NCBI GenBank assembly: GCA_022376465.1
Contig: JACDTU010000018.1
Location: 372,001-436,000 of the forward strand
Reading direction: 5' to 3'
Origin: Cubamyces lactineus
Taxonomy: Eukaryota; Basidiomycota; Agaricomycetes; Polyporales; Polyporaceae
Length of the DNA stretch: 64,000 nucleotides
The notes below the pieces were generated by a model. The model did no database searches and was not told where the DNA came from. It saw only the letters and a list, made by a program, of their open reading frames with translations. Of the stretch, positions 1 to 9,801 are shown piece after piece (the first letter of the stretch is position 1; the number at the start of each line of letters is the position of its first letter). A program made the position numbers and the translations under genes.

Positions 1-368
1 CATGGCAGGGTTTATGGTACCTACAACCTCGACACACGCTTCTGCAGCGCGGACGGATCGAGTCGAGACGTACAGGAATGTTTGGGCTTGAGAAGTTTCA
101 CCTCTCCGTCGATCTATGGTCGTAGCGGAACGCGGCATGCCGGACAACATTGCTTCGCTGTCATCCAAGAATGCTTGTCCACGGCCGCCTAAGCCCGCCG
201 ACCCTCATCCCGTCCAGAATAAAAGCAGCGCTGAACCGACGAGAGACCTCAAGCGAATCTCATCGCCCTCACACTCGTTGCATCCACATCTTCGCGGTCT
301 TCGCGGTCTTCGCATCCACACGCTCTTTCAGCATAACTACCCTCCACCCACTCCTATCACAAGCCACC

Positions 369-816
369 ATGTTCGCCAAGGTCGCCATCTACACCACCGC
401 CGTCTTCACCGCTCTTGCGGCCGCCACTCCTGTCCCGCAGGGCTCTGCGAGCTGCAACACTGGCCCGATCAGCTGCTGCCAGGACGTCCGCTCCGCCTCG
501 GACACGAGCATAAGCACCCTCCTGGGCCTCCTTGGTGTCGTTGTAGAGGACCTCACCGCCTCCGTCGGCCTCCAGTGCTCCCCAATCAGCGTCATCGGCG
601 CCGGCTCCGGCGCGGCTTGGTGAGTTTGCTTTGGACTCGATTGTACGACACAGATTTTGACTGTCATTTTCCCTGTGTAGCTCCGCTACCCCGGTTTGCT
701 GCGAGAACAACAGCGTCGGTGAGTGATCTTAGAGACGTGCGCGACCCGAACAGGATTCTGACGTTGACCTCTCAGGCGGTCTCATCAACATCGGCTGCAT
801 CCCTATCATCCTCTAA
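369..816 (+). CDS. Class I hydrophobin, 109 aa, three exons
   Basis: Small secreted amphipathic protein. Hydrophobins self-assemble at air-water interfaces and coat aerial hyphae, spores and fruit-body surfaces. The start MFAKVAIYTTAVFTALAAA is a clear signal peptide, followed by a short mature protein. Splicing 369-619, 681-718 and 776-816 (introns of 61 and 57 nt, GT-AG) gives 330 nt in frame and all eight cysteines in the hydrophobin order: C-x6-CC, then C, then C-x5-CC, then C near the end (IGCIPIIL). The last four cysteines appear only after splicing. The spacing between the CC pair and the fourth Cys, plus the lack of class II compactness, points to class I. The ATG sits in a good CACCATG context. 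The unspliced upstream frame from 116 is a shadow. It is the first gene in the window and has no obvious partner. Confidence 0.93.
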
Positions 817-1301
817 ACAAGCGCACGCAAGAGGCTCGAGCTATACCTCTTATTCCCACTTCGTTTCGAGGGTTTGGCAGACTTTCTTTGACTTTGGTCG
901 GGTTGGGGTGAATGGCGGGTGGAGGAGCGCTTCAGTTTCTGGTTCGCATTGCGATCTATCCTAGTAATTTCTTGGTTCTACGTTTTCCTGCTTGAATACA
1001 TTCATGATCTTCGTCAATGTTATCCACGTATTTGCCTGAGGTCTGAATGTCATTCGACCGACTTTGCCACCGGTACTTAGGTGGATCGTAAGCGCTCGAG
1101 ATGATCGAGATCTGCGTTATGATCTGCACTCGTTCCGCCGGAACATACCTACCACTCCCCCTCTCCATTGGCCTCATCCACACCCTCCTCTACCATCCGC
1201 GGCACGGTGAATCTCTCCCGTCATAGCGCGAGTACTTCTCAGGTTATCTAGGCTCTTCGAAATCTGTCCTACACAATCCCGATCCCTGCATACCGTCGTC
1301 C

Positions 1302-4211
1302 ATGGCGAAGAAGAAGAGCGGTGGCAAGGACTCGTCCAAGGCCTCCTTGAAAGCCGCAAAGAAGGCCAAGGCCGCACAAAAGGTCGAGCGCAAGGAGAAG
1401 AAGAAGGTGTCCAAAACAAAGGACGAATTTGACGACGACGATCAGGATCTTGAGAGCATCCTCGACAAGGTGATTATCTCCTTCTCTTTTGCCCGAAGGA
1501 ACAGAGAAAGGCCAACGCGGGTGCGGTCCAGTAGATACAAAGAGAATGGGAAGAAGCGCACAAAGTGACCGAGGAGCTCGTTGAAGGCCCGCCTAGTCGT
1601 CGGGCGAACGCTACTCTGACGCCCTGTCCGAATGGCAATCACCTGTGGTGCATTGGAGGAGAGTTCTTCAGCGACGATGGGAAAGCGGTGAGTCTGAGTT
1701 TGCATACATGGGCTGTGGTGGCGGTTGTGGCTTATCACCGCTGCGAATAGCATTTCTACAGCGACGTTTACAGATATTCTCCTGAGAAGGTGTGTCGTAT
1801 GTCATGGTGTAACCCGGCCTCGCCTTCACTCGTTTCTCTACTAGAACGAATGGCGCAAGTTTGTCTCCCCGACATGTCCAGGTCCCCGCTCAGCGCATGC
1901 TGTGGTAGCCTCTCCTGCGGGAGGCGGGAAACTTTACCTTTTCGGTACGCCGTCTGCGGCCCTGCATACCACGACTCTCGCATTCACGATGCCCCTTAGG
2001 TGGAGAGTTCTCGTCCTTGTATCAGAATTCGTTCCACCACTACCGCGACTTCTGGTGCTTCGACATCTCTACGCACACATGGGAGCGTATAGACACCAAG
2101 ATCAGGCCAAGTGCACGATCAGGACATCGGTAGGTACCTCCGAGTCCAACACATTTGTCGGCTACGTAACTCATAACTGGTCTGAAGGATGGCGATGTGG
2201 AAGCATTACATCGTCCTCTTTGGAGGGTTCTATGACCCTGGGATCAAGAGTGAGTTTGTGTGATAAGAAGATGATCCAGCATATAGACTGACAGTGGATT
2301 GCAGCCAACTATCTAAACGATCTTTGGCTTTTCGATACTCAGGAGTACAAGTGGAGGCAGGTTGAGTTCAAAGAAACTGAACGAAAACCATCGTATGTAG
2401 CCACGAGTCACGGTGGTCCCACTTGAGTACCCTTACTGACGCTACTTGATCATCAGACCGCGTAGCGGATTCTCGTTCCTGTCTACGCCTGAGGGAATTC
2501 TACTGCACGGTTAGCAGTGGTCAATCCTCGATGGTTTCATACGTTACTTATGTATATTTCCAGGCGGGTACTGCAAAGAGTACGTCAAAGGTAGTCGCCC
2601 AGTTGGTGTCATGCTCGACGACACTTGGTTCCTCAGGTGAATTCACAGTCGAAATATGACCTTCCCTTGGTTTACTTAACGTTCTCTATTGTAGGATGAC
2701 CCTGAACAGCGAAACCCCTACTACCGGAAAGTCTACTGCTGACCCGCTGACGCTCAAGTGGGAGAAGCGCAAGAAGACGTCGACAGCGTACGCGCCATCA
2801 TTGCGTTCGGGATGTACCATGGCGCTCTGGTCTAACAAGAACACGGGTATCCTCTTCGGAGGCGTAACAGACGAAGACACAGGCGAGGAGACGCTGGAAA
2901 GTGTCTTCCACAATGACTTGTACGTCTGCAGCTGTCTGAATCGTATAGCCTCTTCTCAGAACCGGCTCATGTGTCGTATAGGTACGGCTATCAGATTACA
3001 GGGAATGGTCGTTGGGTATCCATGAATCTGAAGCGACCAAAGAAGAAAGGTGGAGCGCAGAAGAAGAGAGTCGTCGTGCAACCAACGCGTCCGGAATCTG
3101 ACGAGGAAGACTATGGCAACGAGGGTGAGAGCGACGAAGACGAAGACGTAGGTGTACATCTTATGCTACTTACGAGCTTCGCTCATCTCGGGCGATCGCA
3201 CTGACAGGGTAACGAGAAGCCCGCGAAGAAGTCAAAGCCTGCGAAAGAAACTAGTCCTGCTCCCGACGATGAGATCGATCCAGACGATCCTCAGCGGACC
3301 GTGCCTCTCCCGCGATATAACGCGATGCTCGCAGTCTTGCGAAATACTCTGTATATGTAAGTTCTTCAGTGCCGCACCCCCACTCGTAACGATGCTCACT
3401 TCATGCTTCTCATACATAGATACGGCGGCATCTACGAGAAGGGCTCGCGCGAGTACACGTTGGACGACTTCTACTCGTTGCAGCTGGACAAGCTCGATCG
3501 ATACGTGTGCCTGAAGGCGTCGGAGATTGTCATAGCCGAGGGTGACGAGGAGAGCAGTAGCGACGAAGACGATGATGACGAGGACGATGATGATGATGAT
3601 GAGACCGTCAACGATAATGAGAGTGTCACGGTCGTCGGGGAGGACGAGGAGAAACAGGTGGAGGTGTTGGAGACTATTCAGGAGGAAGAGAAGGTCAGTG
3701 TCAACCTCCTTTTAATGGTGCTTGCTTCGCCTCATACATTTGCTTCCAGGACTCCCTACGAGTGCAAGCAGCTGCGTTTATGGGTGTCGCCAAGGACTCT
3801 ACCAGGTCGGCAGAGGACGTATTGAGCACGCCTCTACCTGGAGAGACGCTTGCTATGTTCTATGCTCGTTCTCGTGCGTCATCACTCCCCTTCATTGCCC
3901 CTTTCAACGACCAGCTGACCATTTTTCAGGCGAGTATTGGGCTCAGAAAGCATTCGGAACGAGCGACAGCCGTGGCAAGCAGCTCCGACGAGACGGCTTC
4001 ACGCTCGCAGAAGAGCGCTATGGTCAGTAACATCATCCCGCGTATACATGGCTCTCTCCATTGACAACTCCATATTACAGCGGAATACAAGCCTATCCTA
4101 GAGGAGGTCGAGCGGATCTTGGCTGAAGCAGGATTGGATGAGGAGGAGATGCGGAAAGGCGCGGCTGCAGGTCCGCAAGGCGCAAGTGGGCAGAGCCGGA
4201 ATCGGCGTTGA
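1302..4211 (+). CDS. Kelch-repeat protein with C-terminal DUF4110 (KLHDC4 / yeast Kel3 type)
   Basis: Many-exon gene. It begins with a Lys-rich stretch (MAKKKSGGKDSSKAS) and an acidic segment, then carries Kelch blades recognisable by repeated double-Gly signatures (WCIGGEFFSDDGKA, LYLFGGEF, IVLFGGFYDPG, ILLHGGYCKEY, GILFGGVTDED, LYIYGGIYEKG), each followed by a Trp or Phe element, as expected for a six-bladed propeller. After the last blade come a run of Asp/Glu at about 3541-3690 and a C-terminal block (GETLAMFYARSRA, EYWAQKAF, LRRDGFTLAEERY) matching DUF4110. This order is that of human KLHDC4 and S. cerevisiae Kel3, whose biochemical role is poorly defined. The first intron ends at the TAG before ATACAAAGAG, joining the acidic N-terminus to QREWEEAHK. 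Introns are short throughout. The stop is TGA at 4209. Family assignment is confident, cellular role is not. Confidence 0.9.
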
Positions 4212-4644
4212 TTGTTGAATCGCGCATTGACTGTATCACATACTTTGTTCTCGTTTGTATCCACACGAAATTAGCCCTTACTCTTGAACGTACTCAGAAT
4301 CATAGCAGCCCCACACTGTATACGTACAAGTTGCAGCTGAACGCGTCCATGGGTGCATGTACGAAGAACTTCCCTCATCATGGTTTGGGTAGATACTCTC
4401 ATGACCTGCTATGAGACCGAGTGATGTACCGCCGCATATTTTGTTCGCAGTACGGCGAACAATGTGATGAAACTCGAGCACATCTTCGGATTGGAGCTCA
4501 AGACGATAGTTAGCAGGTAAGCCTCGTAGGCGCCCGTTGCACGGTCATGACGTTGACGGTGTCTGCTCCAGTAGTCGTTCTATCTACCACCAGCTAGCTT
4601 ACGACCATCTGGATCGGTCTCCCACTTGAACTTGCATAAACACG

Positions 4645-5548
4645 ATGTTCTCTCAAGCCTTCAGGAGTCTCGGTGCTCGCGCTCGTCCTCACGTTGTCTC
4701 CGCATTCAGCCTTGGCGGACTCTTCTTGAGCTCCACGAGACACTCTAGCTCCTTGGCGACTGGCTATTTGCTGCGTACACCGTCCCCTTCTGCTCCGAGG
4801 GAAGTGCCTACGCCTCTGGTCTTTGTCTCTGCAAGTAGTTGGGACGCAAGCTCGCGCAAAGGGTCAGTACATCGCAGTGGGATAGTGACACGATTGGAGG
4901 GAAGGACGTGTTGACGAACGTGGGCTGTATAGAGTCGACGTGTTGGCGTCATGGTACGCGCAACGGGGGTATACATGCCTTGAGATTGACCTCGCCAAGC
5001 CTGGGGAAGTGTCTACTTCCCAAGCACTCATGAAACACTACGAGTCAGGTAAGTGTATTGCGCACCTCTGGAGATGACGACTGCGAGTGTGTACTACGGG
5101 GGAGTGGATCAACCCCTTCGACACTTCTCCACCGTTGTACTTATACATACTATACAGGCTCACAAGTCCCACAGAACTGGCCTCGCACATCCGCATGCTC
5201 GCCATCCCTTTCGCTCCCGTCATAATCTCTCGCGCAGGAGCGACGCTCATTGCGCAGACCTACATCTCCTCACACCCCGCTACCGGCCTCCTCCTCATTT
5301 CACCGCCTCCCTCGAACGCATCAGTCCCTCAGGCGCTCCTACCCACTCCCCTCGAGGAGTTCAACTTCGAGGCGAGGTTCCCCTGTGCGATCATGTGCAC
5401 TGAGGCAGAGCAGCCGCGGCTCGCAGCAGAGAGCCGACTGTGGAAGGACCCTGGGGTGGACAAGATTGTCGTCCAGGACGAGGACGCCGTCGTTGGACAG
5501 GAAGGCGTTGTGCAGATCGAACAATGGCTGGACGAGCTTGGAATATGA
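4645..5548 (+). CDS. Alpha/beta-hydrolase-like protein, 235 aa, three exons
   Basis: Exons 4645-4862, 4933-5048 and 5175-5548 join in frame to 708 nt. The N-terminus is rich in Arg, Ser and Ala and lacks acidic residues (MFSQAFRSLGARARPHV), which could be a mitochondrial presequence (inference). The body shows a beta strand (TPLVFV), a helix and strand (VLASWYAQRGYTCLEIDL) and a nucleophile-elbow-like SRAGATLIAQ after VIIS, followed by GLLLISPP. This is the topology of a small alpha/beta-hydrolase. The usual catalytic His near the C-terminus is not visible; the equivalent region reads KIVVQDEDAVVGQEG. It may therefore be a divergent or non-catalytic member. The third exon could also start at an earlier AG, but only 5175 preserves the frame. 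The substrate is unknown. Confidence 0.75.
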
Positions 5549-5748
5549 TCCATCGACCATATCTCCGTCTGGCCAACGGTGCGCTTTTGCCGACAGGAGC
5601 TTCATGCATACAAATCATCCGGTATGTGTCCACTGTCTATACATATACATGTGCTCAGTGTCCAACAGAAAGGTGCAGGGTCCTGTGGGTATCGTCTGGA
5701 GTCCGATCGAAACATGCGCCGGCTCACAGCCTGACATGACATCCCTCC

Positions 5749-6696
5749 TCAATTGAAGATCGGGTTCATGGTCATCGGGGAAGGCGTCAGCCGCTTGCGT
5801 TCCACAAGCAGTGCCGACGTCAGAATGTGGTCCATGATGTGTTGGCCCGCGGGGTAGATGGTGATCGACGCGGGCTGCGGCGTCGCCTGGCGGACGTTGC
5901 TCGTCGAGGAGCAAACCACGAATGCCGCGATCATTGGTCCCGACGGTCGACCCGCGCTGTCCAAGATGTAGCACTGCACGAAGGAGCGGACAGCGATCAG
6001 TATCGAACATCCACTCCGCGTATGTTGGGAGGCAAGCCACGTACATATCGCACTGGGGCCTCGCGATGCCAGCCAATCATGTGATTAGGGTCTTCATCCC
6101 ACTTCCACTGCCATATACGATCCTACGTGTGCAAATACGGACATGTCAACATCGTAGTCCTCGAACAACGACCCATGGATGTGGTCACTGACGTCAACCT
6201 TCTTGCCTGTCCTCGAGAGGACGGTGTCGACGAACTTCTCCGTGCCGTGTATGGTGACCGTCGCCCGCTGAGTCGAGATACCCATCCTGTGTGCGAGGAA
6301 TCATCTCTATTCAGCTTTCTACGACACGGCCCGACAGGTCTCAAGAACATACTCGAACGAGCTGACGAGCTCTCCTTCCTCGTGCGCCCTCCGGATGACG
6401 GTCACGAACGAGGAGGGCATAAAGCAGTTCATGCACACCGCGACGTGGTACTCCGCCCCGTTCTTGTGGTACGCGACCATCGTATTGAACCCCTGCTGGC
6501 GGAAGCTGAGCAGCATTGCCGTCGGCCGCGGCGGGAGTGGCTTGTTGTCCACATATCCAGGCGGTGGTGGTGGCAAGTTTAGGCTTATCTTCGACGCCGA
6601 CCCCACGATCGTCGTTGACGAGCCTGTTGAGTGGTCAGAGCCGTACGGGCTCGTGAGGCGGGGCTTCCGCTTGATTGTCCGCGAGGAGATGTGCAT
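5749..6696 (-). CDS. DUF6593-like basidiomycete protein, 246 aa
   Basis: Four exons on the minus strand (6696-6353, 6286-6193, 6122-6045, 5973-5749) join cleanly in frame. The protein starts with a basic, Ser/Thr-rich tail and a Pro-rich linker (NLPPPPPGYVDNKPLPPRP). A compact domain follows, with strands typical of the basidiomycete DUF6593 family: GISTQRATVTIHG, then RIWQWKWDEDPNHMIG, then CYILDSAGRPSGPMIAAFV, and a final helix-like ILTSALLVERKRL that matches the family's closing motif. No signal peptide or membrane segment is visible. The function of the family is unknown. It converges tail-to-tail with the hydrolase-like gene, with about 200 bp between stops. Confidence 0.72.
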
Positions 6697-7890
6697 GTCA
6701 ATCTATCGGCTGTCGGTTGTGGGGGTAGGGGCGGTGGGATGCGAGGGCCTCGTTAGAGCCACACTGTACGACGTGGGCCGAGGTCTATACGTCCCCTGCC
6801 CCTCTCCCACGCCCCGAGCGCCATCGACGGCGGGCATGGAAGGGTGATTGCGGACTGCTGGTCGTCTATGATGCTGAATCTGCGCTACCCTAGGATGTCG
6901 CGTGTATCGCGACTCGGCGGGAGACGTCGACGAGCAGTCCACATCTGACAGATCTTCTCGCAGCGCGGATGCCAAGCTACTGCGTTCGAATCGTTGCGTC
7001 TGCAGCTGCATGTACGCCATGGGCACGGAGGGCACCTACAGAAGGCCTGGCTACGGGCGGACTACCAGCAGCGGACGGAGTCTACGCGCGCGAACCCTGT
7101 GCGACAGCGTTAACGTACCGTTTGATACGACCTCGCCCATACATCACCTCGCAATCGCCACCCCGTACCTCGCGGTGGACTTGTCCTGGAAGTATCCGCA
7201 GATTGCGAGCGAATCGTGACGCGCCCGAACAAAGATGTGATCGTCGAGTCGACAATCGCACACAACGAGCTGCCTACAACCATGCTCCCCGTCTCGAGGA
7301 GGACAGTTCGAACAACTCGCATGGCATGTACATCCATCTGCCGATGCTCGCGCCGAAATCAGCGGAAGTCGGTGATAACGGTGCGAGTTCAGCTATTCTT
7401 GCTGTGGGCCTGCGCATCTTCCATAGCTGGTCAATGCTATCGTTGTAGACATCCTCATCGGGCCGCCGTAAGAACGCTCGTCCTAGCTGCTCTGTTCAAT
7501 CTAGCTGCTGTCTAGGTATGTTCCATTGTCAATGCGCTAGTGAACGTATCAAATTCACCTCTGCAGGACAGCGACAGTCCGTGCATGGCTTTGTTGGCCT
7601 ACATGCGAATCACTAGTGTACAATCAACGAAGTTCTGCCATGCCTCCTGTTGCTCGTCTTAACTTCCAAAACGCGATTGGAGAAGATCGCATTGTGAGCT
7701 GTATAGTCAAGATTCGCCCTCACTCACCTCTTCTTTCACGATAACGCGCCCTAGGCTTATAGCAACCAGCCGATGAACCATATTCCAGAGCACTCGTAGC
7801 GATCTCCACCCACGGAAGGCAAGGAACGGTATGACGACCTGCGGATTAGCGAGAAATTTAGACGGGCTCCACGGTCACGGCGCTCGGAGT
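6697..7890. other. Intergenic interval without supported gene
   Basis: Short ORFs occur on both strands but none shows a domain, a consistent intron pattern or a good start context. The interval holds the 5' side of the DUF6593-like gene and the 3' side of the coiled-coil gene that ends at 7891. A short ATG frame near 7640 runs into a possible donor but no continuation could be built. Confidence 0.5.
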
Positions 7891-9589
7891 TCAAATACTG
7901 CTCACCAACAAAGCGAATCCTCCGGCTCGGAATACCTCCCAGGAGTCCCACCGTCGCCGCTCCCGTCGCCCATCATCGTCCCCGCGCTCTTCATTATCCT
8001 CCCCGCTGTTCAACTCAATGTCCCGAGTCACCTGTCGATCCGCACGCGAATTGATCATGCAGCCGTAGCCGGGGCCATCGTGGTTACAAGCAAAGGGCCC
8101 CGTCGGTGCGGCAGTATCTTCGCAGCCATCCATCGCGCTGGCTCGTAAATCCACAACCGTTTCGGCTGAGACGCGGGGCTCCACATACGCATTCCCTGGC
8201 CTCTGGCGCATCTGTCGAGCTTGATGGTCCCCTAGGTCGCCTAGAACGCAGACGCCTACGCGCTCTCCGTACGTATATGATGCCATTGTACTACTCGGTA
8301 CACCTGACGCGCTGTCTTCGGGCTCAGGTTCGTCCTGCTCCACGCGTTTCGTCGCTGTACGCGAGTCAGAACGAGTTCCCGAGAATGGCGCTGTGTACTG
8401 ACCGGGTAGTGCCTGCAAGACCGCAGCGTACGACTGCATCGAGGGTCGTGCCTCGCAAACAAGCGCGTTTGGACCCGAGGCAAAGCTTGATGAGCGAGGG
8501 AGACGCGGTGGCTCCGCTGCGAGGTCAGCGTGCGAAGTCGTGCTGGGAACAGATGGTGGGTCATCGAGCTCGCGCAGCGGTGGATGCTCATGGGTGCTCT
8601 CGACGTCTAATAGGATAGCGTCTGGATGGATGGTGGCCGATCCATCGCCAGTAATCCCGTCTTCGAAGATCTGAGCCAGCCCAGGACGGCCACGGACGAT
8701 CCCATCCTTGCCTTTTGCGTCCAGCATCTCAGGTTCGTTCGGAGCAGCGTTTAACATCTCCCAGAATACGATCGACTGCGCTAGCTCAAGCCCGCAAGCC
8801 TGTCCGACCGCCCAATCTTCGTGATGGCCAGCTTGGTCCAACATCGCATCGTATACGCTTCCCATCTCGTCCTCGTGTCGGCTCAGGAGAGGACCCTCGC
8901 CATGGTCAGGCTTGTTTATGGATTCGTTCTCATGGGATGCTTGGCCCGCCTTCACCTTCGCGTGGCGTCTTGTCGGCTTGGATGTGGACTTGGACTTCTT
9001 CCGGCTGCGACGATTTACCACCCGGGGCAGAGGCGAGTTTGTTCTTGCTGTATTTCCGCCACGCCGCCCCTTGATGCGGGTGCCGTGCCTTCCTGTAGTG
9101 CTTGCTGTCTCGGATACTCTCCGCGTTTCCAGGATTTGCAACAGTCTTCGTCCGTGAGCTAAATCTCGCTCAAGCTTCCTGAGACGTTGCTGGTGCTTCT
9201 CGTCGACTGCCCTGGCTGATTGATTCGTGTACTATGCCGCCTCAGGTGCTATCTCACGTACCTACGAGAAAGAACCGTGTCCCGTGCTCCGTACGCAGCC
9301 TCAGCTCCAAATCGACCGCGTTGATGTAATCGCGCACGCCGTCGCTGTAGAAAGCAACGAGGGCAGGGTCCAAGAGTTTGACCGCGCTGCATTTTTGCTG
9401 CGCATAAACTCGAAGTTCGTCTGCCCGCTTGGCCGCGTCTTTGTACTGGCGGTAGCTCGCATTCGATTCGGCAAGGTGTACTACGCAGCAGTGCTTCGAT
9501 GGACGTGAGACTGGGGCGAGGCATCTCAAAGGCTCGTCTTCGTTGCCGGCCATGACCAGGGCCTCGCACAGCCGTTGGGACCTTGGCAT
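7891..9589 (-). CDS. Hypothetical protein with Cys/His N-terminal motif, paralog of the gene at 12663-13880
   Basis: Two exons (9589-9262 and 9206-7891) flank a 55-nt intron and give about 547 aa. The N-terminal 110 residues hold a Cys/His motif (RCLAPV, then HCCVVH), a YKDAAKRADEL helix and a helical segment (YSDGVRDYINAVDLELRLR) that continues into exon 2 as DEKHQQRLRKLERDLAHGRR. The same order (RCQVIPV, RLCKEH, LAYKNSSKEVE, VRKQYIAAIDAE, EEHRRRF) occurs in the protein at 12663-13880, so the two are paralogs. The remaining 400 residues are basic then acidic low-complexity sequence, probably disordered. The unspliced frame opens at a TTG inside exon 2, which is not the real start. Function is unknown. 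It lies directly downstream of the HET-domain gene on the same strand. Confidence 0.65.
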
Positions 9590-9718
9590 GACCGCTGGAA
9601 GATGAGCACCCTGTAGTGATGGTTACAAAGAGGGTGCGCTGGACTGCGTGGACCGCCTTCACGCGGTATTATATAGTACCCAGGTGATGTGGCGGTCATA
9701 CTCGGAACCCTATTACAT

Positions 9719-9739
9719 AGTGACGACATCGGTGTACGT
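9719..9739 (+). repeat. Copy 1 of a direct repeat bracketing the HET gene
   Basis: AGTGACGACATCGGTGTACG plus one base, matched with about three differences by 12386-12406 in the same orientation. It lies between the start of the downstream coiled-coil gene and the end of the HET gene. Weaker similarity extends to the right. Confidence 0.45.
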
Positions 9740-9801
9740 GCGCGTGCTAGTACTACACAGCCGTGGTGTCAATCGAGAAGCTGTTACCAGTACGCTCGAA
9801 T

